Of a stretch of 64,000 nucleotides of DNA, positions 1-24,600 are shown piece by piece (position 1 is the stretch's first letter; each line of letters opens with the position of its first letter). The DNA comes from Undaria pinnatifida (lineage: Eukaryota > Sar > Phaeophyceae > Laminariales > Alariaceae): contig JABAKD010000027.1 in NCBI GenBank assembly GCA_012845835.1, forward strand, positions 14,850,573 through 14,914,572, read 5' to 3'. Made by a program: the position numbers and the translations under genes. The notes under the pieces are model-generated. The model was not told where the DNA came from, ran no database searches, and saw only the letters and a list, made by a program, of their open reading frames with translations.

Positions 1-460
1 TTTTTTTTGTGATATTTTCGCTTGAGCATACTATGGGGTGTTTGTGATATCACACGAAGCACCAAAATCTGACCTCATGATGGGGTATAAGTTGGTTGCT
101 CCCCAAGGGCGTGAAGAATCGAGGGTGAAGTCAACAGGACGATCGTACAAATATTACTTTCGTCACGGTTTTGGCCATTTTGAAGCCTCCAACTAATTTG
201 GCAGGCCGGTACACGTTGTTCTAAATATCTTTCAAGGAAAAGAAAAAATTAGAAAAGCTTGGCGTTTGTCGGCAGGAAGTGGCCTTTCATATGAATAGTG
301 ACGATTTAATTGATCGGCTCAATCTTGAAACTTTGTGCTCGTAGAGCGCAGTGTGGCAGGAGGAGGCAGACTGAATTTGACGATGTTGGGGCTTGCGATC
401 GAAAACCGTTACGATACAACGAAAGTCTCTGGTCACGCATGCTACGATACGGATATCTCT

Positions 461-976
461 AATTTTTCAGGGCTTCTCAAGGGCAATAATCCTACCCGCG
501 AGCCGGGTTAGGAGGTTTCCAAACTCTCGCGGGTCGGTTCGGGCCGGGTCAGGTTGTCTCACGGTTCGGATCGGGTCAGGAGGTCTCACGGGTCGGGTCG
601 GATCAGGAGGTTTCACGGGGCGGGTCGGGCCAAGAGGTCTACGGGGTCGGGTCGGGTAAGGAAGTCTCACGGATCGGGTCGAGTCAGGAGGTCTCACGGG
701 TCGGGTCGGGTCAGGAGGTCTCACCGGTCGGGTTGGGTCAGGCAGTCGGGTCGGGTCAGGACGTCTCACGCGGCCGGTCGGGTATGGAGGTTTCAGGGTC
801 GGGCCAGGAGGTCTCCGGGGTCGGGTCGGGTAAGGAGGTCTAACGGGTCGGGTCGGGTCGGATCAGGAGGTTTTTCAAATATCACGGGTCAGGTCAGGTC
901 GTGTCGGGTCGTGGACACCCTGACCCGACCCGACCCGCGACCAGTGACCAGACCCATGAAATGGCCCTGCTAAATG
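461..976. mobile_element. GGGTC minisatellite element with inverted ends, copy A
   Basis: A degenerate array of GGGTC-type units, with a recurring longer unit around GGTCAGGAGGTCTCAC, fills about 500-930. The array is framed by AATTTTTCAGGGCTTCTC at 461 and, inverted, by GACCCATGAAATGGCCCTG ending near 970. The same unit and the same inverted frame occur in opposite orientation at 32,929-33,266. I infer a small non-autonomous element whose interior has expanded as a minisatellite. Open frames on both strands here are only readings of the repeat. Confidence 0.6.
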
Positions 977-3080
977 TCTTCACTCTTTCGGCAGAATATT
1001 TTCTGTCCGGGGACTTGCCGTCCAATGCCGTACATTTTGGTGAGTTCTATACGCCCTTTTGAGCCCCCCCCCAAGAAAGTTTCAAGACAATTTTGATGTT
1101 TGGCCTTATGAATCGTCTATCGTGAACAGTGCCATTGCTACCCGCGTGCTGTACGTACAACGCCTTGGGATGTAAAACTACAGTCACCACCCCGCTGGCC
1201 AACATAAACTGCTCTGCTTCGTGCGTTTTTTTGTTCCTTTTTATGTTCCTTCTCCTTTTTCTTCCTCCCAAGATTGTAATAGAATGCTCTCCGTAGAAGG
1301 ATATTTGATATATCTCTGAGGGATCGTCAGGCTGCGAGGGGAAGGGGGGACGAATCGGGAGGACTACGGCCACTGGCCTGGGGTGGCAATGTTGATGAGG
1401 ATTAAGGTAGGCTCAGCTAAAACATACGTAGGGAAAGGAAATAGTAGATAAACGGACAAGACGTGGGGAAAGGAAAGGAGCAAATGGTTGGCGGAAGATA
1501 CCACTGCATTATGGTGCGATCATTCCACTTCATAGTAGGTACTACTGCTTCTTTATGGAAGGATATTCGATTTACATCGGAACGGCATCTACGCTATTAT
1601 AGTATTGTCGGAGGGCAAAAGTAATAATAATATTTCAAGTCTATAGATTCGACGTCCAACCATGTCATGGTTGAGGTAAAACCGCGTGCTATTGGATGTC
1701 ATGGTCACGTCAAGGCCATCATAGTTGGGCGATAATGTAAGTGACGATGATCGGACAAGCAGGAAGCCCCTCATCTCACTGCCCTACCCTGCCCTGCCCT
1801 GCATTGCCCCGTTTTGCTTGTCGTTAAGCGTTCCATTTAGAGCAATAATAACGTGTAAGCCTTGAGTCTAGCCGGCGAGCCATATGGGAGAGATGATAAA
1901 GACATTGGAACCCACGATGGGCACGCTACCCAACACCGGACAACCCCGCATCCCCCACTCGGAGTGCGGTGACAATATATATATCAGGTATTGATAGAAT
2001 CAACGTTTCCTCAACACCGCTACCTGCTGCCGCTGCTGCTGTAAAAAAAAGCACTTCGACTTCCACACTCTGACGGTCTAAATATCAAATGTCAAACGAG
2101 ATCAATCTCCACACGTTCGAGCTTTTTCTAACGTGATCATGACAAACGACGAAAGCTCCCGTGGGGGTCTTCAACTCACGACGGACCCGAAAGAGTTCCC
2201 ATCGGGACAGTCCATGTGCTTTGCGGCGCATTCTTCAACGCGCTACTGCTGTAGAGAGCCCGCCTTCGTTTCGTCAGGCAAATTTGTGTTGTCCAACGAT
2301 ACGCCCTACTGGTGCTGATCCTACCACCACTTCAAAAATGTTCCACACAAACTCCAAGTAGCTTGCTTTCCCCCACACCCACATGTGGGTGCACTACCTA
2401 AACAAAATTCCTAGAATAACGCCTTTACAGCCGAAAACCCGTTTTGGGGGACAAAATTACTTGGATTTAGTATAGGGGGTATGGGGGCTCTAAACGGTGA
2501 AGTCCAGGTAGTCTGTTATTAACATGCGGGGGGAGATCTATGATACGAAGCGGCCACAACCCAGCAGGAGCATTCGACATCAAACAAACAAAAATAAGGC
2601 CGACAAGATGCAGGGGCATTCGACAACAAACAAACAAAAAACACGAAGGTTGATCGGAATGCTGCCGATCTTTTTTTCGGGAGTATCAAATAATCGAGGC
2701 ATCATCACACGCCCCTCGCCCGATCGAGCCCTTCACATATGGCGGTGCCCTTATCGTGTAGGAATGCCACGTAACTCACACAAAAATCTCGCGCTGTCGT
2801 ACGCGCTGCCGTAGACGCAGCCGCCGTAGGTCGCGGTAGCTTGCGCTGCTATTGCCATGGTCGCCGGAGGTTGCGACAGCTCATGCTGCCGTTTCCACGG
2901 CGGCACCATTGTCTCAGCAACCCAGACACACGTCACGGGTAAAGATGTACCTTTTTTTGGCTTGAGACTCCTCACTTCTAGGAAGTCTATACCTCACCCC
3001 CAAGAAGGTACTACTCCGTACAAAACTACGGCGATTTTGGATTAAGGAGAGGCTAAGGAGCCCCCGTCATTCAGACAATA
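977..3080. other. gene-free stretch with dispersed repeat fragments
   Basis: I see no exon that can be supported here. Minus-strand fragments at about 1,275-1,300 and 1,640-1,775 (reading NYDGLDV..NSTRFYLNHDMV) match a repeat at 62,370-62,500. A fragment near 2,415-2,505 belongs to the AACTGGAAACCCGTTTT family. A fragment at 2,940-3,000 belongs to the CTCCTCACTTGAGGAGCTC family. Confidence 0.5.
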
Positions 3081-3084
3081 TGTG

Positions 3085-3235
3085 TTGCCAAAAAGCGGTA
3101 TACCTTGATATATCTATCACCAAAAAACGGTATACCTTAATACCTCTATCGTAGTGTATACCTAAATACCTCTATCGCCAAAAAACGGTATACCTTAATA
3201 CCTCTACCGTAGCGCGTCCCTTGGGCAACTTGTTT
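3085..3235. repeat. short tandem repeat, about 45-55 bp unit
   Basis: Three imperfect copies of a unit containing CCAAAAAACGGTATACCTTAA followed by TACCTCTATCGTAG. The unit resembles the dispersed sequence that forms a larger array at 48,160-48,680, read on the opposite strand or rearranged. Confidence 0.55.
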
Positions 3236-3262
3236 TTTTTCACACTACACATACGCGGAAGT

Positions 3263-3455
3263 GCGGTGACACTGTGCCGGGCCCGGCGACGCCCTTCACC
3301 GCACCAGTGACGGTTGTGCCGGCCCCGGTCGACGCCCTGGACGTCCACACCGGTGACGGCTGTGCCGACTCCGGCGGCGCCCTTGACGGCACCGGTGGCG
3401 GCTGTGACGGTCCCGGTGACGCCCTTGACGCCACCGGTGCCCTTGACCATTTTTG
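3263..3455. repeat. GC-rich minisatellite
   Basis: Degenerate 15- to 30-bp units around CACCGGTGACGGCTGTG and GACGCCCTTGACG. Several overlapping frames are open on both strands because the array is GC-rich and the period suits codons. I do not regard any of them as a gene. Confidence 0.6.
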
Positions 3456-3687
3456 AGGCTTGAGAGGGAAAAATTGACGATAATAACACTGACGATCGCA
3501 CATAACATCCCTCTCACGAAGACACCCCGGGTTGCTAGAGCAGGGTGACGACCATGACCATGTTACACTCGAACGCGAGTGAAACTGACTGCCAGTAAGG
3601 CACGCGCGCACCTGCTTGCATTGCCGTGCGCTGCATGCTCGCACCATGATCAGAACGCGTTTATGCTCTGTTGCATCGCTCTACATG

Positions 3688-3850
3688 GGCCCTAAAAGGG
3701 TTCCAAAAAGGCCCCTAAAAGGGTTCCAAAGGGGCCCTAAAAGGGTTCCAAAAGGGCCCCTAAAAGGGTTCCAAAAGGGTTATATCCCATTTACTGCTGC
3801 AAGGGTTTATGTATCCATTTACTACCGCAAGGGTTTTATCCTACTATGAA
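3688..3850. repeat. minisatellite of CCCTAAAAGGGTTCCAAAA units
   Basis: Four to five near-identical units of about 22-26 bp lie between 3,688 and 3,780. A second small set of units built on CATTTACTRCYGCAAGGGTTT follows to about 3,845. Confidence 0.7.
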
Positions 3851-4142
3851 ACCCCATAACCCCATGTGATGCGTCACCAAAAACGCAGGTGCACCTCTAA
3901 CGGGGATATATATGTAACCTTTTACTGGAACAAGATGCACCCCACACTAAATCCAAGCAGTTGCGCACCGAGAACAGGGGGGGTTCTAAGGAGGGATAAC
4001 GCGTTTACAACTGGAAACCCGTTTTTGAGGAAACTATACTTGGAATTGGTATAGGAAGGGGTTTTGGGGCTCTAAAGGGGCTAAGCTCATTTGTACCCAC
4101 CCATCTGCCGGAGGAGTAAAAATTAAAAAAAACACACAAAGG

Positions 4143-15331
<11,189 letters not shown>

Positions 15332-15673
15332 CTTATCTGTATGCCCTGACTCACAGCGCACACCGCACACAGCAGAAGCAGCCACCGAGCACAGCACCGC
15401 CCATTTCTGGGATCTCCGAAGAAGGGAGTTCCACTTTTTTCCGATATTTTTTTGTTGTAGAACGTGATATGATTGGCTAAGATACCAAATATATACGTAG
15501 ATTTAGTAGATTCAAAGCGGCAGTACATTCTCTTTTTTTCTTCGAGTTTTCAAAGTTTTTCGTAGAACTACTGTGCTTTGAGAGCAGCAGAACGTACGTA
15601 GAGCGTTGCACTCTTCTCGTAGAGCGCGAAAAACTGGTATTTGGAGAGCAAACATTGCGCAACGCAACGGGCC
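15332..15673. promoter_or_regulatory. shared upstream region between two divergent starts
   Basis: Only 342 bp separate the ATG of the minus-strand YkgJ-family gene (15,331) from the ATG of a plus-strand frame with a membrane segment (15,674). I infer a bidirectional promoter. I see no canonical TATA box that I would defend. Confidence 0.4.
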
Positions 15674-15867
15674 ATGGAGAGCGGCAACGACGGCGATGGC
15701 AACACTGGCAGGTACCAGTACCGACAGAGTAGCTTGGTGGCCAAGTGCGCCGGCCTGACCCTCTTGGCGGGCGTGTACTTGGCCGGCCTCCTGGCTTGCA
15801 TAATTGCTGGTGCAACTGCGCCTGATTTGTTCACCTCGACTACGACCGTGCCCCCAACACAACAAGG
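15674..15867 (+). CDS. candidate first exon with one membrane segment
   Basis: Begins MESGNDGDGNTGRYQYRQS, followed by a hydrophobic helix at about residues 26-46 and then a Ser/Thr/Pro stretch. A donor-like AAG|GTGGAG lies at about 15,867, though the frame stays open to 16,162. A short cytosolic tail and one helix before a lumenal domain is the layout expected for the N-terminus of a TMEM181/Wntless-like protein. This could therefore be the first exon of the plus-strand gene at 36,013-43,963, but the gap is 15 kb and I cannot show the link. It could also be a separate small membrane protein. Confidence 0.4.
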
Positions 15868-18800
15868 TGGAGTTTCGAGCGCTTCGACCGACTTCGCATT
15901 CGCGACTCCGGGCTTCGAGGTGCGCCGAACGAAAAGTAGGCTCCCCTTGGTGCAGCTTGGTCCAGCAGTTTGGCTGGCAACTTCCTTATTCCGGCCATCT
16001 GCTCTCAAGCATTTGTCCACCTCCTCTTTACGAAGAAATGGTTTGGGTCGAAACTCTGGTGTCTGGTCTGTTTTTCTGTTTTTTGTGCCGCGGTGTCGTG
16101 GTCGAAGCAAATGCACCCCTATTCGTGGCAGAAAGTATTTGAAATTAGTACCAGAGGTATAAATTATTTACTTGCTATTTAAGTTGGTTCTGCTCTGTTG
16201 TCGTGGTGGTTTATAGGGTGTAGGAGGACGATGGGTGTTTTGCTGGATAATTCTACGAGGGCGCTTTCGTTTGCTTGTGGTGTCGTACTGGTGGCAGCAA
16301 GGCAGGGCGGACGTCGCTTCTTGGCAGTTGACGTGGCTCCTCTATTAATAGTAAGCGCGATAACCTGGTGGCCCCAGCTCGGTGCTACGTATATACGGGT
16401 ACAAGCAGTAGGCGAGTAGTCAGTCCACCCAAAAGAGAAAAGCTGAAACTTTCATGTTTAAATTTTTAATAATAGGTTTCGCGTTTTGCATACTGGTCCT
16501 GTAAGTGCACGCCATTGCGTACCGCACTCCTGCTGGTCGGTTTCGCGTTGGCTTGGCGCACGCCCGTAGATCCTCTCGTAGGCTCATGCATCCCCCCACC
16601 TCCAAACTGCGTTGCCTACACGCGCAATACCGGTACTCGTATACGTAGCGCTGCAGCTGTTGTGCCGTGTTTGGCTCGAACGACTTTGCGTTACGGTTCA
16701 GGGAGTGAGAGGGGGTGAGGGTCGGTTCAGGCGCTTTCTTCAATAGTAATGACAGACGCGCTGAACCGCGACAGACCATGGCGATGCTGCCGAACGGCTG
16801 GGTTTGATGTAACGCATCGTAGTGGCCGTCAAGGAACTCTCAACACCAGCACTAGTGTCCTACAGCAGTAGGTATAATGAGGCCTTGATTGGCTACAAGC
16901 ATAGACCGTCAACTGACATTATCTGCCGACCACCGCTGTGCATTTCCATGTCTGCCGTACGTTGACGTAACGGTTCACGTAGCGGCTGAAGCCACGTTTG
17001 TGTGAGATACTGCTGTAACCTGTAACCTGTAACCTGTAACCCAGACCGCCCATCCATGCAAGGCAAGTACGCAAATCCACGCACTGCGGAACTCATGTAC
17101 TGCTCTACTGCTGCTACAAGTAAGTGTACCTTGGACCTTGGGGCTGTTTATTTTTCGGGGGGGGCGCTCATGGACTACCGGTACACAGCAGTAGTAAATG
17201 ATACCGGGTACATGTTATACGAGTACCCTTTATTCTTCATCGGCTTTGGACTTGTAGTAACGTATGTATTGACTTGTAACGTACGTATTGGGATTCATGA
17301 CTCCATATCTCCATATCATATGATACCATCGACCCTGTCCGTTATCCACTGTGAACACCTTCAAGCTTGCAACGGCATGCCGCCACTATTAATCATTAAT
17401 AAAAGACTACCAGGTATTATTAGTCCTGCCTAAACTCTCACCCACGAGTACGAGATACGAGAGACTCACGCTGAAAAGCTGGTTGCTGCTGTGACTGCTG
17501 CTTATCTCTTATGAACGTTGTCTGTTTGTGCCTGTGTGCCGGAATCAGGAAGTGCACCAAAGCATCTACTTCGCGATGAGGCTCAACGTCCCCAGTCAAC
17601 TGCAGCGTGCCATGGACATCAACGCCGCCAGGTATAATAGGTCCTACGCCCTATGCGTGCTTCACTAGAGGTAGGTGGCACCTTTTGGCCAAACTAGTTT
17701 CCGAATGACCGGGCTCCTTGACGCCTATGCAACTTGAAACCCGTTTTGAGGAAATTACTTTGAATTAGTACGGAGAGGGGCTTTGGTGCTCAAAAGGGGT
17801 CAACGCCTTAACAACTGGAAACCCGTTTTTTTTGGGACAAATTGCTTGGAATTAGGATAGGGAGGGGTTTGGGGTGCTGGAATTAGCATAGAGAGGGTTT
17901 TTGGGGTGCTATTAATAAAGGGTTATTAACCCCTTTCCAACTCCAAAACTGTGCTATTAATAGTGAAATTCCAAAGGTTTTGTCCCCATACTGAGAATGC
18001 TGTGCTAAAACGGTTTATATCCCCAAATCGTCGGAATCTGACCTTGTTTTGCAAAATGGATTGTTTCTTGTACCTGGGCCATGGGTTTCTTCTTCGGATT
18101 ACACGTTTCATTTTGCTCGAAATCAGTTTTTGGGTCATAAGGTATAGAGCCCCTCAGCAGACGAGGAGTTCCAGAAAAGAAGCGATGCATCTCTGCTGCA
18201 GCATGTGTCACCCTATATTATATAATACATACCAGGTAGGCGTTGTTCTGCGGCTTCAGAGCTATGATGGTGTGGCCTGCTTGGATGAGAGCTACAACAG
18301 CAAATATCCCGTACGGCAGCACGGTCAACGAGGCATTTACTCTCTCGTACGATACCGGGGTATGTGAGTACAAAGTACGCAGCAACACAGCGTTCATAGC
18401 TCATAGGAACTCGGTACGAAGATGGGTCTTCCATCCTCCTTTTTCTGCATTTTTATTGTATGTACGAGTTTAGCTCAGCGTGTCATGCTCCATGCCGCAT
18501 ACCTGGTACATATTATCCCGGCATGATTATCAGGCAACCCCGTTCCCCTTCAGACCGGCAGCCCCGCTGTAAGGGATAAACGACTTGGGGTTAGTGTGGG
18601 ATCGTGTTTGCGAAAATAAAAAGGTTAAACCCGGGTGAATGGAACTGGTGGCGTGTCATCCTCAGCATGCGTGTACGTTCCCCCCAAAATTGGCGACAAA
18701 GGTTACCGATAACACAAGAAAATCGCCTCGTATCTACTTGTGTTGGTGTTGCTGTTACAGTACCGCGCAAATGACCGCTGGTTCGCTGATGATACATAGG

Positions 18801-18949
18801 CGTTTTTACCACAGGAGATGGATGCGCAATTTGATTTTTTGTCCAGTGTGAATTAGGGCGTTTCCGTTCAGGGGGCGCTACGCCACTTTGTGCTCCCGCA
18901 TGAATTCTACCCACCCGCGACTCCACTTACCCTTGTGCTATCATTACCC

Positions 18950-19075
18950 GTTGTTGTTGTTGGTGGTGGTAGTGGTGGTGGTGGTGGTGTTGGTGGTGTA
19001 GGTGGTGTTGTTGTTGTTGTTGTTGTTGTTGTGGTTGTTGTTGCTGTCGTCGTCGTTGCTGTTGTTGTTGTTGGT
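18950..19075 (+). repeat. GTT/GGT trinucleotide tract
   Basis: Imperfect GTT and GGT units over about 125 bp. Frames through it (poly-Val, poly-Asn, poly-Thr) are artefacts. Confidence 0.85.
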
Positions 19076-20365
19076 TGTATTACCTGTTAACTCATCGCCA
19101 TAATCTATTCGGTGATTCACAAGACAGGCCTCAGTATGATACTGACTGCCGTGAACCCGTGACGTAGGCGCGCAAAGCACAGGTCAGGTATTGACAGGTA
19201 CTGACAACCTGATCCCGAGGGGTGGAAGGGATTACACCTGTGACCATGACCTTGTGCCTTATCCAGAAGGTCGCCGAGGGTAGAAGCTGTTACGAGCTGA
19301 GCTGGAGAGTAAGATTGATGAGTTGAAAAATACAAGTTGATGAAGTGTATGCGCGGCCTTTAGTGGATTTCCCTCAACTTTTTTTTTTTTTTACAGCGCA
19401 TTAACCCGCGGGGTGTGTTCTCCTCACGGTGAGAGCTGCTAAAGCCCCGCCATTGCTAGGATGGAAATGGTGGACTATGGGATACTAGCTACGCATCGCC
19501 AGGCGGCACCAAATATGCCGGTTGGCACCCTGGGTTCGGTCGGCCGTGGCCTCCTTTGCCTCAAGGCTTAGTGTGGGGAGTTCCTGGACGGCTGCCCGTC
19601 AAAGAGAAAGAGTTCCGTCAGCCGGCTCCTTTGCCTGGCACTGGTATCAGACGTCTGTAAATAGCGTCAATACATAGCATATAGCTAGCGTGAGACATCG
19701 GCACGGACACTTGGTGTGCTGAAAGTCGATGTGGTGGAAAGCACAGTCTGAGACGAAGAGCACACACGCTTATGTTGATACGACATTACAAGATCAAGCG
19801 CGACGAATCGCATCTCGCTCGGGGAAAGAAACCTACACACAGCCACAACGAAAAGTTGACCGTTGGCCAACTCAACGGCGCCCCTTCGACGGGCAGTCAT
19901 TGTTAATTCTTTAAGATGCCGTATCAATGGCATATCGTACGAGATTCGCCCGGCTTTCGAGACTGCGGCACTACATTCTAAGGTGCTATTTTTGGTCTCC
20001 AGGATGAATAGCCCAGTCAACGGTCAGTAATGTAGCCGGTGTCTCTCGGTAGTCTAGCGGCACACCTCGTCACAACGAAGTAAGGTCGAATGCACAAAAT
20101 CAAGTCCTCCCGAGCACGTAGGGACTTTTTCTCGTGCCGAAATCGATTCGCAGAAAGCGCCTGGCGTGTGTATGCTCGCGAGTCGATGAGGGAATAAAAC
20201 GCTGATTTTTTCTTACGAAAAAGATAGAGGCCGTAGTGGGGGAGGGGAGGGCGGGGGGGGGCTGCTGTGTGGCCCCAGATCTGGGTTACGAAACGGGAAG
20301 GAGCTGGAGAGGAAAAATGCGAAGATAGAGCATTAACTAGATGGGCATGGACAAAAAGTGCAATG

Positions 20366-20470
20366 TTGACTATGGGTCAGCGGTAGACGGTAAACTGTAA
20401 TGCTCGATGGTGGTTGCGCGGGGGTTCGAATCTTGGCTGGTGTCTAATGCTACGCTCGGATCTTTTTTGC
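20366..20470 (+). other. tRNA-like Pol III promoter boxes, possible SINE
   Basis: TGGGTCAGCGGTAGA resembles an internal box A, and GGTTCGAATCT about 45 bp later resembles box B. A TTTTTT stretch follows at about 20,463. The T-stem does not pair well and no full cloverleaf forms, so this is not a functional tRNA gene. A tRNA-derived SINE or a tRNA relic is the likely reading. Confidence 0.35.
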
Positions 20471-21639
20471 CAGTGTTCTTCAGTCGCCGAAAGCGTAAGA
20501 GAGAGCGTGAGTTAGGTTAGCAAATTCAACGAAATCGACAAGCAGTGGAAATGTTCAGCCCTCCACGCGATGGACATGAAGGCGCGTATCGGGGGGGGGG
20601 GAGAAAAGGCGAAACCTGTGGCCATGGCTTTGTCTAGAAGGTAGAAAATACATTGGAGTTTTTTTCTAAAGCGTGGGTGCGTGCTCCGCGTGTGTAAGTC
20701 ATCGGCGATAAAGACGATGCATTTCGAACGCCTGAGACTTTTCTCAGCTCGCGATAGGGTCCAAATCACCCACGAGAGCGATGCATCACGAAAGCATGAG
20801 ACTTGCCTCAGCTCGCACGGGTCACGCAACGCCACCAATCTGTAAAGTACCAGGTACACGAAGTACACTGCTTTAGCGGACGGGGCGTTTTTCTATCGTG
20901 TTGGGCGCCGTATGACTTCGTCTCCCCACATCTACACAAAGGCATAGAATAGACACTAAAGCAGCCTTAGCCCCTTTCGCAAATCACCCGCGATTTGGGG
21001 GAATGCCACTTGGAATTTCTATGAAATCATTTCTGCAGTGGCAAAAAGTTCGTTCAGCTTCCTCCCGCAACTGGTTCAATTCCGCTCGAGTTATGATTTT
21101 ATGCCGACCGAGCTTTTGTCGGGTTTGTGGTAGATATACCGATGTTGCTGTCGTTTCGCATCATCTATCGTGTTATCGTAGTACGCCCTCAGCTTAAGCC
21201 CTTTGATGCTCCCGAGGGAAAAATTGACAAGGCCCAATCGACGAACAAAACTGACGATTGCAGCAGCATCGACCACACGAAACTACACAGGACCCGATGT
21301 GTTAAGGTGCGAGCGGTCGACTTGCTCTCCGAGCAGCAGCTGCTGCAGCGGTAGAAGTTGTTCAACACGCGCACAGCACGCACGGCAGTGCTCGTATTGC
21401 TGCACGGTGAGACTAGAGTGTTGAGTGTTGACAACAGACCGAAGGTGAGATAGGGGGGGCGCTTTTTTGGCCCTTTTGCGGTGTCTCGGGAATCTTTTGC
21501 GCGAGCGAACCCCCTTTTCCTTTGCCCTCGTGCAATGATATTTCAATTTGGCGAGACGAATCCCGCACTGAAAAGGTTGGCCACGCTGCGCGCCGAGCAG
21601 GCCGCCTAAAGCGATTGTGTCGGTGAGGTAGAGCGTTTC

Positions 21640-21695
21640 TCGTGCGAGTATGATAGTATGATAGTATGGTAGTATGGTAGTATGATAGTATGATA
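21640..21695 (+). repeat. TATGATAG array, left part
   Basis: Six to seven imperfect 8-bp units that resume at 25,180 beyond the LTR element. The element evidently landed inside this array. Confidence 0.8.
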
Positions 21696-24600
21696 TGTAC
21701 CGCTGTGGTCGTACCATTGGGCATTTAACCGTACATAGAATGGTTGGATATATTTGTCAGGGAGTTCAATTGTCATTATTGGCGTTTCTTGTGAGCTCTT
21801 GAGATCTTGAGATACGAACGGGAAGGTCCATGGCCGATGGCATGGCACCTCCCCGTGCGATAACGAGCGAACTGTTGCATTGACACAAACGCACTCCTAA
21901 CCTACGAGGATAAGTCCTCGGAGCTGATTCCACCGCAGGGCGCTGACGGAGTCCATTCTGTAAGTTGGGGCAACCCGAGAGGTGGAGGCCGAGCCGGCGG
22001 CCGGCTGAAGCCGGAAATCAAGGTGACGATCGGGGGAGATAGACCGCCTAGGTTGGGTGGTGATGTTGTTACTTTCGACCGCCTAGGTTGGGTGGTGATG
22101 TTGTTACTTTCGAAGGTATGCGTGAATTTCTTGTTGCCTACTCGGAGTACGAGCAGCAGATGCGTGTCACAAACCAAGATGGAGGAGACCGGGTACTCGC
22201 GGGGAGGCGAGAGCTGGTAGATTCGGCGACCCAAATGATGGTGGCTGATGAATTCCTCGATGGCAAGCCCTGGATCGATCTCTCCGAGGAGGAGCTATTG
22301 CAAGGGCTCAAAAGGTTTGCTGGAGTTGATATGCAGCAGACGAGTGGTGAGGATTTTTGCCGCCAGATATTCCGTGTGCTGATGATGGATACGAGCGTGC
22401 CAGTAGAGAGCAGGGTGTTCATGCAAAAACATGCCCTGCGGAAATGCCTTGCTGACAGCGGGCTCACGGAGGTGGTGAGGCCCGACGGTCGGCAGTACAC
22501 GCTAAAGCATGACAAGGTGCTGATGGAGGCAATAGCGGCGGGAATCGAGCAACTCGAGTTCCACCGCAAGGTGAAAAAAAATATGCGTTTCGATCTCGTA
22601 CCCTGACGCGTTGTTGTTATTGCCAAGCAGCAACGGGACCAAGCTGTAATTGAGGCCAATGATGCTGAACGTCGGCAAACCGCAAAACGGCGTGACGCTA
22701 AGTCGATGGCTGCTGCGGGGACTAAGCCGCAGGGAAGTGCTGCTGACGAGCACGACTCACGCAAGAATGCCAAGGCTGCTGGTGTGGAAGCGGAGCGGAA
22801 TCGTCGGTACGGCAACAAAGCGTGTTTCGTATGTGGCAAGCAGGGACACGAGCAGTGGGACTGCCCTCAAAGCCAGCAGGGTAAGGCGGGGAAAGGCGTC
22901 CATGGCCAGAGCCACGGCCAGACCCCTATACAGCAGCAGCAGTCCACTAACGGCCCCGCTCTGCATACCCGGAGCAAGACAACCGGGATGGCCCCTGCGT
23001 CTGCCACCCCTCAAGCTAGTGCGTATGAAACCGCCTCAAAAGCGATGGTTACAGAGACCGAACTTGCTGCTCCTAAACCATCTACGCAGAATGACGACGA
23101 CTACGTGTACATTCGCGTGCCGCGGAAAGGATGGCGCCAGTGGACTGTGGGCTCACCGAGACGGTGCAGCACCAGGTGTTCCAGAGCGCTGGGTCACAGA
23201 ATGCAGCGCCAGTTCTTCACTCCGTTCCGGTGCAGCTGCCGGCACCTGCGTCGCGACAGTCGTGTGGTGATTGCGTCACCATTTGTTACGCGCGTGTCTC
23301 GGTCTTACAGCCGGGTGGAAGTGGTGATACGACCGTAGATACGGTGGAGACCGAACCGCACTTGCGGGCCCTGACGCAGCATGTCGCAGGGCGTCTCGTG
23401 GTTCCCGGTGCTTCCGCGGCTGCTGAGGTTAAGTTGCTGATGGATTCTGGTTCAGGCATTACAGCTATATCGGAGGAGCTGGTAGAGGCCCTGCAGGGAC
23501 AGCTGTTGAATGACCCGAACCGCGTTAACGCCGGCGTTTGTTGGGCATGCGCGTGTGCTGACGTCGTTGGGCCAGCAGTGTGATATTGGGACGCAATCGT
23601 GTTCGCTCCACTTAACGATCGATACACCATGGGGACCAGTCCGATTTACCATGCCGTTTATCGTGCCCCCTGGGGCAGACGATGTGGTCCGTCATCGGGC
23701 AGAAGACGCTGAGAGAGAAACTCGGCATCGACGTCATGGCGCAGCTTAAGGCCTCTGTACTGAAGGCACAAGGGCGTCAACATAGCGCTGAGATGGAGCT
23801 TACAGCTCGTTCTGTGGGGGAGCTCAACGATGGTTCTGTGCTGCGAGCGGCGATGGCTGTCACAGCGTTCGTGCCGGGCGGTGACGCGCCAGGCGAAGTG
23901 GACGATGAGGTCGCGCTGACGCTGCCGTCTCAATGACCCACGATATTCCAGGATTCCGAGGTGGAAATGCGGGATCGTGCGGGCGTGTTTGAGACGGCTG
24001 TCGGTAACGCTGTTGATCATGGTTCCCCACCGGAATGTGCCAAGATGCTGCGAGATATCGTTTTTCGCACGCCACTTGACGTGTTATTTCGGGCGATATC
24101 GGGTGACCCACCTGCACGCAAGAAGCCTGGGGCGGTCCAGTTTCATTCAGGGGCAAGGGTGGTGCGGGCAAAGCCCCCACCTGAACGTAATCGCCTGCGG
24201 TGGAGTGTGGAAGAGTCGTGCCCCGACTGCCGCTCGGTAGTGATGACGAGTTTGTCGTCAAGGTGGCCTGGGAAGGGCCGGAGGAGGCGGAGAGCAGCGT
24301 CGCGCGTGTTTGATGGCGCGACGGCCGTGCTGCGAAAAGAGCTCAAGGTGCTGTGGCAGAAGATATATCAGAAGCTGGGACTCGTACAGCGGTATGGGCT
24401 GCGTTTTTGATCATATTGTGGTTTGGGAGGGATCCCGAATTTTGAATTGCTGATTTTCAGTTTTATCGAAATTTTGAACTTGCGAGTTTTGTTTTCTGAC
24501 TTGGAATTTCTGCGCCGGGCGCTGATAGCACCTGGCGCAGCCACAGCTGGCGGTTCATCGCCGAGGCTTGTGTGTCGACAGGGCATGTCCGGGGTTGATG

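Larger units (their letters stand above)
16170..21639. other. long stretch without a confirmed gene
   Basis: Mostly unrecognised sequence with microsatellites and dispersed repeats. Two segments look like exons by borders and codon use: 18,268-18,362 (cag|..gt, reading PYGSTVNEAFTLSYDTG) and 21,039-21,120 (tgcag|..gt, reading FSFLPQLVQFRSSYDFMP). Neither can be placed in a gene. Repeat fragments of the AACTGGAAACCCG family lie at 17,740-18,010. Confidence 0.35.

Noticed and set aside
20366-20470. A functional tRNA gene
   Set aside because: Box-like motifs are present, but the acceptor and T stems do not pair, so only a tRNA-like relic is claimed.
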